Shown piece by piece: positions 1 through 4,991 of a DNA stretch of 7,109 bases. Below the pieces are notes generated by a model that worked only from the letters and a program-made list of their open reading frames with translations, did not search any database and was not told the DNA's origin. Source of the stretch: an uncultured Archangium sp. (GTDB taxonomy: Bacteria > Myxococcota > Myxococcia > Myxococcales > Myxococcaceae); contig CALNBU010000819.1 of assembly GCA_937875615.1 (NCBI GenBank), positions 1 through 7,109 on the forward strand, given 5' to 3'. A program made the translations under genes and the position numbers. Every line of letters starts with the position of its first letter. Within the stretch, counting starts at the first letter, position 1.

Positions 1-106
1 GCCGGTCGGGGTGGGTCTCCAGCGAGCGCGCGCGGTGCAGCGCCTCTAGCGCCTTGACGTCGAGGTCGACCGAAGGCGTCAGCCCGAAGAGTTCGAAGTG
101 CGTCAT
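1..106 (-). CDS. hscB: HscB-like J-domain co-chaperone, N-terminal fragment
   Basis: Only the first 35 codons are in the window; the gene continues past the left edge. The fragment begins MTHFELFGL, like the start of HscB (E. coli MDYFTLFGL), and reaches the J-domain signature HPD at residues 32-34 (THPDR). HscB is a cytoplasmic J-protein that brings cluster-loaded IscU to the Hsp70-type chaperone HscA and stimulates its ATPase, promoting cluster transfer. The ATG lies 9 nt after the iscA stop codon, with a weak AGG upstream formed by that stop and the next base, so it is probably co-translated as the fourth gene of the operon. A generic DnaJ protein is the alternative, but the FxLFGL start and the position after iscS, iscU and iscA favour HscB. 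hscA and ferredoxin genes would be expected further left. Confidence 0.88.
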   Translation of the reverse strand, partial: MTHFELFGLTPSVDLDVKALEALHRARSLETHPDR

Positions 107-115
107 GGGTGCTGC

Positions 116-487
116 CTAGACGGTGAAGGAATCGCCACAGCCGCAGGCGGCCTTGACGTTGGGGTTCTGCAGCTTGAAGCCCGAGGCCAGCAGCCCCTCT
201 TCGAAGACCAGCTCGGTGCCCATCAGGTACAGGTAGCTCTTGGAGTCGACGAAGACGCGCACCCCGTCGCGTTCGAAGATCTTGTCGCGCTCACGGGGCT
301 TGTCGGTCCACTCCATGTGGTACGCGAGCCCGGAGCAGCCGCCGCCCTTCACGGCGATGCGCAGCCCTGCTTCGGGGGTCTTGCGCTCCTCCAGCAACCG
401 CTGGAGCCGCGAGACGGCGCTGTCCGTCAGCGCGATGCCCTTGGACATCGGCTTGGCGGCGGGCGTGCTGGTGGCGACCGCTTCCAC
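116..487 (-). CDS. iscA: A-type iron-sulfur cluster carrier (IscA/HesB family)
   Basis: IscA-type proteins accept and deliver iron-sulfur clusters or iron in the cytoplasm. The three cluster-binding cysteines are visible: one in GGGCSGLAY and two in the C-terminal CGCGDSFTV, matching C35, C99 and C101 of E. coli IscA. The FKLQNPNVK segment before the last pair is also typical. The start is uncertain. A GTG at 487 sits 5 nt after the iscU stop, with AGGG about 9 nt upstream, and gives 123 residues including a short Ala/Thr-rich leader with coding-like third positions. The ATG at 448 (MSKGIALTDSA) gives 110 residues, closer to the usual length of about 107, but I see no ribosome-binding site before it. 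I chose GTG for its spacing and ribosome-binding site; the body of the protein is unaffected. It could equally be named erpA-like, but its place between iscU and hscB favours iscA. Confidence 0.9.
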   Translation of the reverse strand: MEAVATSTPAAKPMSKGIALTDSAVSRLQRLLEERKTPEAGLRIAVKGGGCSGLAYHMEWTDKPRERDKIFERDGVRVFVDSKSYLYLMGTELVFEEGLLASGFKLQNPNVKAACGCGDSFTV

Positions 488-492
488 GGCGT

Positions 493-885
493 TCAGCCCT
501 GACGCGCGGCGCGCTTGGCGCGGAAGTCTTCGATGGCGGCCTTGATGGCATCTTCGGCCAGCACCGAGCAGTGGATCTTCACCGGAGGCAGCGACAGCTC
601 CTTCGCGATCTCCTTGTTGGTGATCTTCATCGCGTCGTCCATCGACTTGCCCTTGACCCACTCGGTGACGAGCGAGCTGGAGGCGATGGCCGAGCCGCAG
701 CCGAAGGTCTTGAAGCGGGCGTCTTCGATGACCCCCTCGTCGGAGATCTTGAGCTGCAGGCGCATCACGTCGCCGCAGGCGGGGGCGCCCACCAGTCCGG
801 TGCCCACGTTGGGATCATTCTTGTCGAGCGTGCCGACGTTCTTGCTGTGTTCGAAGTGTTCGATGACTTTGTCGCTGTAGGCCAT
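493..885 (-). CDS. iscU: Iron-sulfur cluster scaffold protein IscU
   Basis: IscU is the cytoplasmic scaffold on which [2Fe-2S] clusters are built from IscS-derived sulfur before transfer to client proteins. The protein is 130 residues, the usual size. All key residues are at the positions of E. coli IscU: C37 and D39 in APACGDV, C63 in FGCGSA, and H105-C106 in KIHC. The HscA-binding motif LPPVK is present at residues 99-103. The start is well supported: AGAGGAG (894-900 on this strand) lies 8 nt before the ATG, directly behind the iscS stop codon. The gap to iscS is 15 bp and to iscA about 5 bp, so the genes are almost certainly one transcript. Nothing is truncated or missing. Confidence 0.97.
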   Translation of the reverse strand: MAYSDKVIEHFEHSKNVGTLDKNDPNVGTGLVGAPACGDVMRLQLKISDEGVIEDARFKTFGCGSAIASSSLVTEWVKGKSMDDAMKITNKEIAKELSLPPVKIHCSVLAEDAIKAAIEDFRAKRAARQG

Positions 886-900
886 GGTCGTGACTCCTCT

Positions 901-2265
901 TCAGTGTGCCTTCCACTCGATCGACTTGAGGTCGATGCCCTCTTTCGCCATCTCGTAGAGTGGCGACATGTCGCGCAGCTTGGTGACCGCGCGAACCATC
1001 AGGTCGATGACGTAGTCGACCTCTGCTTCGGTCGAGAAGCGTCCCAGCCCGAAGCGGATGGACGAGTGCGCCATCTCCTCGTCGACGCCCAGCGCCCGCA
1101 GCACGTAGCTGGGCTCGAGCGAGGCGGAGGTGCAGGCCGAGCCGGACGAGACCGCCACGTCCTTGATGGCCATCATCAGCGCCTCGCCCTCGGCGAAGGC
1201 GAAGGAGACGTTGAGGTTGCCCGGGAGCCGCGCGCTCATGCTGCCGTTGACGGTGAGATAGTCGAGCCTGGCGGAGAGGCCCTTCCACAGGCGCTCCCGC
1301 AGCGCGGTCAGCCGGGCGCTCTCGGCGACCAGCTCCTGCTGCGCCAGCTCGGCGGCCGCGCCCATGCCCACGATGCCCGCGACGTTGAGGGTGCCGGAGC
1401 GCATGCCGCGCTCGTGCCCGCCGCCGTCGATCTGCTGCAGCACGCGCACCCGCGGCTTGCGGCGCACGTAGAGCGCGCCCATGCCCTTGGGGCCGTACAT
1501 CTTGTGCGCCGAGAGCGAGACCAGGTCTGCCTTCGCCGTCTCCACGTCGAAGGGCACCTTGCCCGCGCCCTGGACCGCGTCGGTGTGGAAGAGCACGCCG
1601 CGCTTGCGGCAGAGGGCGCCGATCTCGGCCACCGGTTGCACCACGCCGATCTCGTTGTTGGCCAACATCACCGAGACCAGGATGGTCTGATCGGTGATGG
1701 CGGCCTCCAGCTCCGCGAGATCCACCAGGCCGTCCTTCTTCGGCGTCAGGTAGGTCACCCGCGCGCCCACCCGCAGCTTGTCTACCCAGCGCTTGAGCAC
1801 CGGGTCCGCGTCGAGCTGGTGCTTGATCTCCAGCGAGGCGAGATCTTCGGGGTTCACGTCTTCACCCGTCAGCTCCATCAGCCGCTGCAGCTTCAGCTCG
1901 TCGATGCGCTCCTGCCGCTGCCGCTCCAGCCGCTTGCAGGTGTCGAGCACCGCCTTGTGCTCGGTGGCCACGGTGATGATGTGGTCGCCCTTGTCCTTGT
2001 AGAACTCCACCACGCCCTTGATGGCGAGGTTGTTCGACTCGGTGGCGCCAGAGGTGAAGACGATCTCTTTGTCGGACGCGCCGATCAACGCCGCCACCTG
2101 CTTGCGCGCCTTCTCCACCGCCGCCTCGGCCTTCCAGCCAAAGACGTGGTTGCGCGACGCCGCGTTGCCAAAGTCGTCGGTGAAGTAGGGCTGCATGGCC
2201 TCCAGCACCCGCGGATCCAGCGGGGTGGTGGCGTGGTAGTCCATGTAGATCGGCAGCTTGACCAT
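901..2265 (-). CDS. iscS: Cysteine desulfurase IscS, with an internal insertion
   Basis: IscS is a pyridoxal-phosphate enzyme converting L-cysteine to L-alanine and an enzyme-bound persulfide, passed to IscU and other acceptors. Visible landmarks: YMDYHATTPLDP near the N-terminus, ATEHKAV with the PLP-stacking histidine (H103), SAHKMYGPKG with the PLP lysine (K255), GGGHERGMRSGT, and the catalytic cysteine loop SSGSACTS (C378), ending in SIEWKAH as in the E. coli protein. The protein is 454 residues against about 404 for E. coli IscS. The difference is an insertion of about 50 charged residues (about 116-165) after the TEHKAVLDTCKRLER helix and before VTYLTP. The start at 2265 is preceded by GAGG with 5-nt spacing and matches known IscS N-termini. 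An upstream in-frame ATG at 2319 is rejected because it would put coding sequence over the operator palindromes. It is the first gene of the operon, with no iscR directly ahead of it in this window. Confidence 0.96.
   Translation of the reverse strand: MVKLPIYMDYHATTPLDPRVLEAMQPYFTDDFGNAASRNHVFGWKAEAAVEKARKQVAALIGASDKEIVFTSGATESNNLAIKGVVEFYKDKGDHIITVATEHKAVLDTCKRLERQRQERIDELKLQRLMELTGEDVNPEDLASLEIKHQLDADPVLKRWVDKLRVGARVTYLTPKKDGLVDLAELEAAITDQTILVSVMLANNEIGVVQPVAEIGALCRKRGVLFHTDAVQGAGKVPFDVETAKADLVSLSAHKMYGPKGMGALYVRRKPRVRVLQQIDGGGHERGMRSGTLNVAGIVGMGAAAELAQQELVAESARLTALRERLWKGLSARLDYLTVNGSMSARLPGNLNVSFAFAEGEALMMAIKDVAVSSGSACTSASLEPSYVLRALGVDEEMAHSSIRFGLGRFSTEAEVDYVIDLMVRAVTKLRDMSPLYEMAKEGIDLKSIEWKAH
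1771..1920 (-). other. Approximately 50-residue insertion within IscS
   Basis: This in-frame segment of iscS encodes about residues 116-165, between CKRLER and ARVTYL. In E. coli IscS the two flanks are joined by only a few residues. The segment is rich in Glu, Lys, Arg, Leu and Asp and looks mostly helical (for example IDELKLQRLMEL, followed by a GEDVNPEDLA turn). It has no cysteine and no motif I recognise. Boundaries come from aligning by eye to remembered E. coli IscS and may be off by several residues. Confidence 0.75.
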
Positions 2266-2277
2266 CTCGACCTCGAA

Positions 2278-2298
2278 TGTGGACCAGATTGGTCCAGA
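2278..2298. promoter_or_regulatory. Operator-like palindrome O1 in the iscS leader
   Basis: A perfect inverted repeat TGGACCA-GAT-TGGTCCA (2280-2296), which can be read as GGACC-N5-GGTCC. It lies 15 nt or more upstream of the iscS ATG, just before its GAGG ribosome-binding site. Its architecture (GGACY-N5-RGTCC) is the same as that of a second palindrome centred 45 bp away. Probably a repressor site or a leader hairpin; the binding protein is not identified. Confidence 0.55.
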
Positions 2299-2300
2299 AT

Positions 2301-2317
2301 GCCGTTCGTGTAACGGC
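2301..2317. repeat. Inverted repeat GCCGTT-N5-AACGGC upstream of iscS
   Basis: A perfect 6-bp inverted repeat with a 5-base loop (CGTGT), located between the two GGACY-N5-RGTCC palindromes. Its left half is part of a 14-base word that recurs in the tetR/dehydrogenase control region at 6653-6666. It could be a third protein site, part of the core promoter region, or a small hairpin in the iscS leader. Confidence 0.45.
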
Positions 2318-2321
2318 AAGA

Positions 2322-2343
2322 TGGTGGACTCGTCAAGTCCACA
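2322..2343. promoter_or_regulatory. Operator-like palindrome O2, IscR type-1-like core, over a candidate -35
   Basis: A perfect inverted repeat GTGGACT-CGTCA-AGTCCAC (2324-2342). Its core GACT-N5-AGTC has the same words and spacing as the core of the E. coli IscR type-1 consensus, although the flanking bases do not match well. On the minus strand it contains TTGACG (2331-2336), a possible -35 element for iscS. About 17-18 nt further on there is only a poor -10 (TACACG). Repression by an Rrf2-family regulator such as IscR, encoded elsewhere, is a reasonable inference but not shown. Confidence 0.5.
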
Positions 2344-2430
2344 TTCAGTGATTTCAATGTCTTGGGTCTATTTGAGACTGGTTTTCAACTTCTCCGGGCC
2401 GACACTTGCTGATTCCGTGCCTTAGGAATA

Positions 2431-2462
2431 TTCACCACTGGTGAAGTTCACCAATTCGCGAA
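2431..2462. promoter_or_regulatory. Tandem palindromic sites upstream of the antitoxin gene
   Basis: A perfect inverted repeat TTCACC-ACT-GGTGAA (2431-2445) is followed 16 bp later by a related unit that starts with the same TTCACCA and ends in the 8-bp palindrome TTCGCGAA (2455-2462). The pair ends 7 bp before the antitoxin start. A weak promoter can be drawn with TTGCTG at 2406-2411 and TATTCA at 2429-2434 (17-bp spacing), so the sites would cover the -10 and start region. This fits autorepression by the ribbon-helix-helix antitoxin, usual for type II toxin-antitoxin operons. It sits in the 204-bp intergenic stretch 2266-2469, whose middle part is AT-rich and otherwise empty. Confidence 0.5.
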
Positions 2463-2469
2463 AGCAGGG

Positions 2470-2739
2470 ATGATGCGACTCACCATTTCACTTGATGCCG
2501 ACCTCTACGCCTGGGTGAAGGCGCGGGGAAAACGCGAAGATCGCTCGATGAGCGCGGTCATCAACGCGCTGCTGCGCGGGGTGAAGGAGCCGGCGAGGGA
2601 GGGCGAGGGGACGCCGCTGGCGGGCATCGCCTCGCGGTGGCCAACCTGGGAGGGGGAGGTGACCCGCGCGCCCCCCGCGAAGCCCATCTCCACGTTGGAG
2701 CACGAGGCCGAGGTGGCCTCGCTGGAGCGGCGCGGATGA
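2470..2739 (+). CDS. Ribbon-helix-helix antitoxin (VapB/CopG-like)
   Basis: A protein of 89 residues whose first 40 residues fit a ribbon-helix-helix fold: a short beta strand (MRLTISLD), a helix (DLYAWVKARGKRE) and a second helix (SMSAVINALLRG). Such proteins bind operator DNA as dimers. The rest (about 45-89), rich in Pro, Gly and charged residues, is likely the flexible part that wraps and neutralises the toxin. The stop overlaps the start of the PIN-domain gene by 4 bp (ATGA), the usual antitoxin-toxin layout, and palindromes just upstream suggest autoregulation. The start is ambiguous: ATGATG gives 2470 or 2473. AGGG at 2466-2469 touches the first ATG, so the second may be preferred, giving MRLTISLD. 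The toxin-antitoxin assignment rests on fold and context. Confidence 0.82.
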   Translation: MMRLTISLDADLYAWVKARGKREDRSMSAVINALLRGVKEPAREGEGTPLAGIASRWPTWEGEVTRAPPAKPISTLEHEAEVASLERRG

Positions 2740-3155
2740 CCTGGCTGCTCGATGGCAACCTGCTGGTCGCGCTCTCCCTGGCGACGCACCCGCTTCGCCC
2801 GGCCGCGGCGCGTTGGTTCGATCTCCACGTGCAGCGCTTCGCCACGTGCCCGCTCACCCAGGGGACCCTGCTGCGCGCCTTCGAGCACTACGCGCCCGAG
2901 GCCCGCCCGGAGCTGGCGATGCGCGTGCTGCTGCGGTTGCTCGATCTCCCGGAGCACGAGTTCTGGCCCGCGACCTTCGGCTACGAGGCGGTGCCGATGG
3001 CGCAGCTCCAGGGCGGCCGGCAGATCTCCGACGCCTACCTCGCGGCGCTGGCGCTGCACCACGGCGGACGGGTGGCCACCTTCGACCCCGCCTTCGCCGC
3101 GCTGTACCCGGACGTGGTGACGCTGGTGGAAACCGGCGAGCCGTCGAATACATAG
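2736..3155 (+). CDS. vapC: PIN-domain ribonuclease toxin (VapC family)
   Basis: A 139-residue PIN-domain protein, the typical size of VapC toxins, which are Mg-dependent endoribonucleases that cut tRNA, rRNA or mRNA and are held inactive by a partner antitoxin. Acidic positions seen: D6 in WLLDGN, D99 in ISDAYLAALA and D118 in ATFDPAF. In the segment that usually supplies a conserved glutamate (CPLTE in many relatives) this protein has CPLTQ (Q42). E50 eight residues later is an unlikely replacement. The protein is otherwise complete. The start overlaps the antitoxin stop (ATGA), implying translational coupling. Only 6 bp separate its stop from the DsbD-like gene, so the toxin-antitoxin promoter may also feed that gene. 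Family confidence is high; the RNA target cannot be read from sequence. Confidence 0.88.
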   Translation: MTWLLDGNLLVALSLATHPLRPAAARWFDLHVQRFATCPLTQGTLLRAFEHYAPEARPELAMRVLLRLLDLPEHEFWPATFGYEAVPMAQLQGGRQISDAYLAALALHHGGRVATFDPAFAALYPDVVTLVETGEPSNT

Positions 3156-3161
3156 AGGGGC

Positions 3162-4571
3162 ATGAAGCGCTCCACGGTGCTGATCCTGGCCTCGCTGTCC
3201 GCCGTGGGGCTGGCGGTGGTGCCCTCGCTGCTCCCCACCGGCCCCTCGGCCTCCTTCGACGCGGCGTCCTTTCTGGCCTCGGGGCAGCTCTTCTTCGCCG
3301 GCGGGGTCATCTTCGCCGGCGGCGTGCTGACCTCGCTGACCCCCTGCGTCTACCCGCTCATCCCCATCACCGTGGGCGTCTTCGGGGCTCGCCAGGCCGA
3401 CTCCAGAGGCCGGGCCCTGGTGCTGACCTCCGCGTACGTGCTGGGCATGGGCGTCGTCTTCGCCGCGCTGGGCGTGTTCGCCGCGCTCTCGGGCCGCGCC
3501 TTCGGCTCGGTGCTGGGCAACGGCTGGGTGCTGCTGGGCCTGGCCACCTTCATGCTGCTCTTGGCCGCCTCGATGTTCGGGGCCTTCGAGCTGGCCCTGC
3601 CCACCGCGCTGGCCACGCGCCTCAACAACGTGGGTGGCGGCGGCGTCATCGGCGCGCTGTTGATGGGCAGCGTGGCCGGCTTCCTCGCCGCGCCGTGCAC
3701 CGGGCCAGTGCTGACCTCGGTGCTGGCGTGGGTGGCGCAGACCCGCGATCCGCTGGTGGGCGGCGCGCTCCTCTTCATCTACGCGCTGGGCATCGGCGTG
3801 CCGTTCTTCCTCATCGGCGTCTTCACCGTGCGGCTGCCCAAGGGCGGCGCGTGGATGGACGCCGTCAAGTCGGTGTTCGGCGTGGCCCTGCTGGGGCTGG
3901 CCGTCTACTACCTGTCGCTGCGCTTCCCGGCGATCGACGCCTGGGTGGGCCGCGCGACCTCGTCGCTGGGCGGCGCGCTGACCGTGACCGGCGCCGCGGT
4001 GCTGGCCTTCATCGGGGTGGCGGTGGGCGCCATTCACCTCTCCTTCAAGGAGGCGGGCCAGTGGCTCCCCAAGGGGCTGGGCGTGGCCGCGCTGCTGGTG
4101 GCCTTCGTGCTGCGCACCGCCGCGCCGGAGTCGGTGCCACCGCCGGGGCCGGACCAGCAGGGCGCGCCGACGGAGTTCGTCTGGCAGCTGGAGTTCAACC
4201 CCGTGAAGGCCAGGTCGGCCGAGCCCTTCGAGGCGGCGCTGGCCCGGGCCCGCGCCGAGTGTCGCCCGGTGATGATCGACTTCTTCGCCGACTGGTGCGC
4301 CGCCTGTAAGGAGCTCGACAAGTTCACCTACGTCGCGCCGGAGGTGAAGCAGGAGGCGGAGCGCTTCGTGACGGTGAAGGTCGACGGCACGGTGGAGGAC
4401 GACGTCGTCGAGCGCCTCTACAAGCAGTTCGACGTGCAGGGCCTGCCCACCGTGGCCTTCGTCGACGCCGCGGGAGAGATCATGACCGCGCCCCGGGTGC
4501 TGGGGTTCATGCAGCCCCAGAAGTTCGTCGCCGAGATGCGCCGCGTGGCCGCCTGCACGCACCCGCGGTAG
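3162..4571 (+). CDS. dsbD: DsbD-type thiol:disulfide interchange protein with C-terminal thioredoxin domain
   Basis: A membrane protein of 469 residues that should pass electrons from cytoplasmic thioredoxin across the inner membrane to extracytoplasmic thiol proteins. After a hydrophobic N-terminal segment (about 5-25) come about eight membrane segments (about 44-320). They carry the two DsbD-beta cysteines: C62 in LTPCVYPLIPIT and C179 in AAPCTGPVL. A proline-rich linker (about 321-336) leads to a thioredoxin domain with WCAAC (C379, C382) and the cis-proline loop GLPT (P429). Relative to E. coli DsbD (about 565 residues) the N-terminal periplasmic alpha domain is missing, so the electron acceptor must be a separate protein or the thioredoxin domain itself. 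The start has AGAGGGG just upstream with short spacing, 6 bp after vapC. Two exported cysteine-rich proteins are encoded next, which may be clients. An alternative name would be CcdA-thioredoxin fusion; the function is similar. Confidence 0.92.
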   Translation: MKRSTVLILASLSAVGLAVVPSLLPTGPSASFDAASFLASGQLFFAGGVIFAGGVLTSLTPCVYPLIPITVGVFGARQADSRGRALVLTSAYVLGMGVVFAALGVFAALSGRAFGSVLGNGWVLLGLATFMLLLAASMFGAFELALPTALATRLNNVGGGGVIGALLMGSVAGFLAAPCTGPVLTSVLAWVAQTRDPLVGGALLFIYALGIGVPFFLIGVFTVRLPKGGAWMDAVKSVFGVALLGLAVYYLSLRFPAIDAWVGRATSSLGGALTVTGAAVLAFIGVAVGAIHLSFKEAGQWLPKGLGVAALLVAFVLRTAAPESVPPPGPDQQGAPTEFVWQLEFNPVKARSAEPFEAALARARAECRPVMIDFFADWCAACKELDKFTYVAPEVKQEAERFVTVKVDGTVEDDVVERLYKQFDVQGLPTVAFVDAAGEIMTAPRVLGFMQPQKFVAEMRRVAACTHPR

Positions 4572-4593
4572 CGCTTTTCGCCGCGCTGCCGGC

Positions 4594-4599
4594 TATTCT
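4594..4599 (+). promoter_or_regulatory. Possible -10 element of a near-leaderless transcript
   Basis: TATTCT lies in the 36-bp gap after the DsbD-like gene, 8 nt before the ATG of the repeat protein. No Shine-Dalgarno sequence precedes that ATG. Transcription from this element would begin at or next to the start codon. No good -35 is present, so this is weak. Read-through from the upstream gene is the alternative; no convincing terminator hairpin is seen in the gap. Confidence 0.3.
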
Positions 4600-4607
4600 C
4601 CCGCGCC

Positions 4608-4991
4608 ATGCGCCGCTCCATGACGTGGCTCCTGTTGCTCAGCACGCTGGCGCTCGCGGGCGATGAACACCTGCGCGCCGCGGGTTACCGGAAGTGGGCG
4701 GGCGGCGACTGCCGGGCCATCCTCCGGAACAACGACGCCTACTGCAGCTCCGGTGACTGCAAGGCGGTGCTGCGGAACAACGACGCCTACTGTGACACCG
4801 ACGACTGCAAGGCGGTGCTGCGGAACAACGACGCCTACTGTCGCTCCGACGACTGCAAGGCCAGCGTGCGGAAGAACGACGCCTACTGCAGCTCCGGCGA
4901 CTGTCGCGCGTACCTCCGGGCCAACGACGCCTACTGCGACACCGATGGGTGCAAGGCCATCCTCAGGAAGAATGACGCCTACTGTCCGTAG
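4608..4991 (+). CDS. Secreted cysteine-rich protein of six 16-residue repeats
   Basis: I do not recognise this family. The 127-residue protein starts with a signal peptide (MRRSM, then WLLLLSTLALA; likely cleavage after A17) and a short spacer. Residues 33-127 are six tandem repeats with the pattern (G/D)-(D/G)-C-(K/R)-A-x-(L/V)-R-x-N-D-A-Y-C-x-(S/T), the last cut short at Cys-Pro. All 12 cysteines (35, 46, 51, 62, 67, 78, 83, 94, 99, 110, 115, 126) follow a strict C-x10-C-x4-C rhythm. There are no others, so six disulfides or metal-ligand pairs are possible. Without the signal the chain is charged, with Asp, Lys and Arg in each unit. There is no ribosome-binding site; a TATTCT 8 nt upstream hints at a leaderless mRNA. 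The DsbD-like gene is 36 bp upstream and the next gene begins inside the last repeat. A structural or surface protein, metal binder or multi-core peptide precursor are all possible; none is shown. Confidence 0.85.
   Translation: MRRSMTWLLLLSTLALAGDEHLRAAGYRKWAGGDCRAILRNNDAYCSSGDCKAVLRNNDAYCDTDDCKAVLRNNDAYCRSDDCKASVRKNDAYCSSGDCRAYLRANDAYCDTDGCKAILRKNDAYCP
4704..4985 (+). repeat. Six tandem 48-bp coding repeats
   Basis: Six units of 48 bp encode the cysteine-containing 16-residue repeats without any indel. Units two and three share an identical run of 39 bases beginning at 4755 and 4803, which points to recent duplication or gene conversion. The outer units differ mostly at third codon positions and a few residues, so the amino acid pattern is kept under selection. 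Such repeats could expand or contract by slippage or recombination between strains. Confidence 0.93.

Larger units (their letters stand above)
2275..2346 (-). repeat. 10-bp inverted repeat enclosing the iscS palindromes
   Basis: GAATGTGGAC at 2275-2284 is a perfect reverse complement of GTCCACATTC at 2337-2346, enclosing all three smaller palindromes. In RNA read from the minus strand, this outer stem would compete with the two GGACY-N5-RGTCC hairpins because they share the GTGGAC and GTCCA words. The 3' strand of the outer stem ends directly at the GAGG ribosome-binding site of iscS. Whether this region is transcribed is unknown. Confidence 0.45.

Noticed and set aside
571..2313. A 580-codon open frame on the plus strand opposite iscS and iscU
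   Set aside because: Its translation is low-complexity, rich in His, Arg, Val and Leu, with no domain. It is the antisense shadow of well-supported isc genes in GC-rich DNA.
2266..2319. An 18-residue N-terminal extension of IscS from an ATG at 2319
   Set aside because: The extension matches no IscS start, covers the operator palindromes, and the ATG at 2265 has a ribosome-binding site.
2361..2390. GTCT-N5-AGAC and TTGA...TCAA partial palindromes in the AT-rich spacer
   Set aside because: Arms are only 4 bp or contain mismatches, so they are not distinguishable from chance.
2813..4309. A 498-codon open frame on the plus strand in another frame across vapC and dsbD
   Set aside because: Arg/Gly/Ala-rich translation typical of an out-of-frame GC-rich gene; it conflicts with the PIN and DsbD frames.
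2505..4562. A 685-codon open frame on the minus strand opposite vapBC and dsbD
   Set aside because: The product is dominated by His, Gln, Arg and Gly without family motifs; the plus-strand genes there have clear conserved residues.
4572..4607. A rho-independent terminator after the DsbD-like gene
   Set aside because: The TTTT run is not preceded by a convincing hairpin, and the gap is only 36 bp.
4704..4985. A CRISPR-like array of regularly spaced repeats
   Set aside because: The 48-bp units are contiguous, have no spacers, keep an open frame and encode a conserved peptide repeat.
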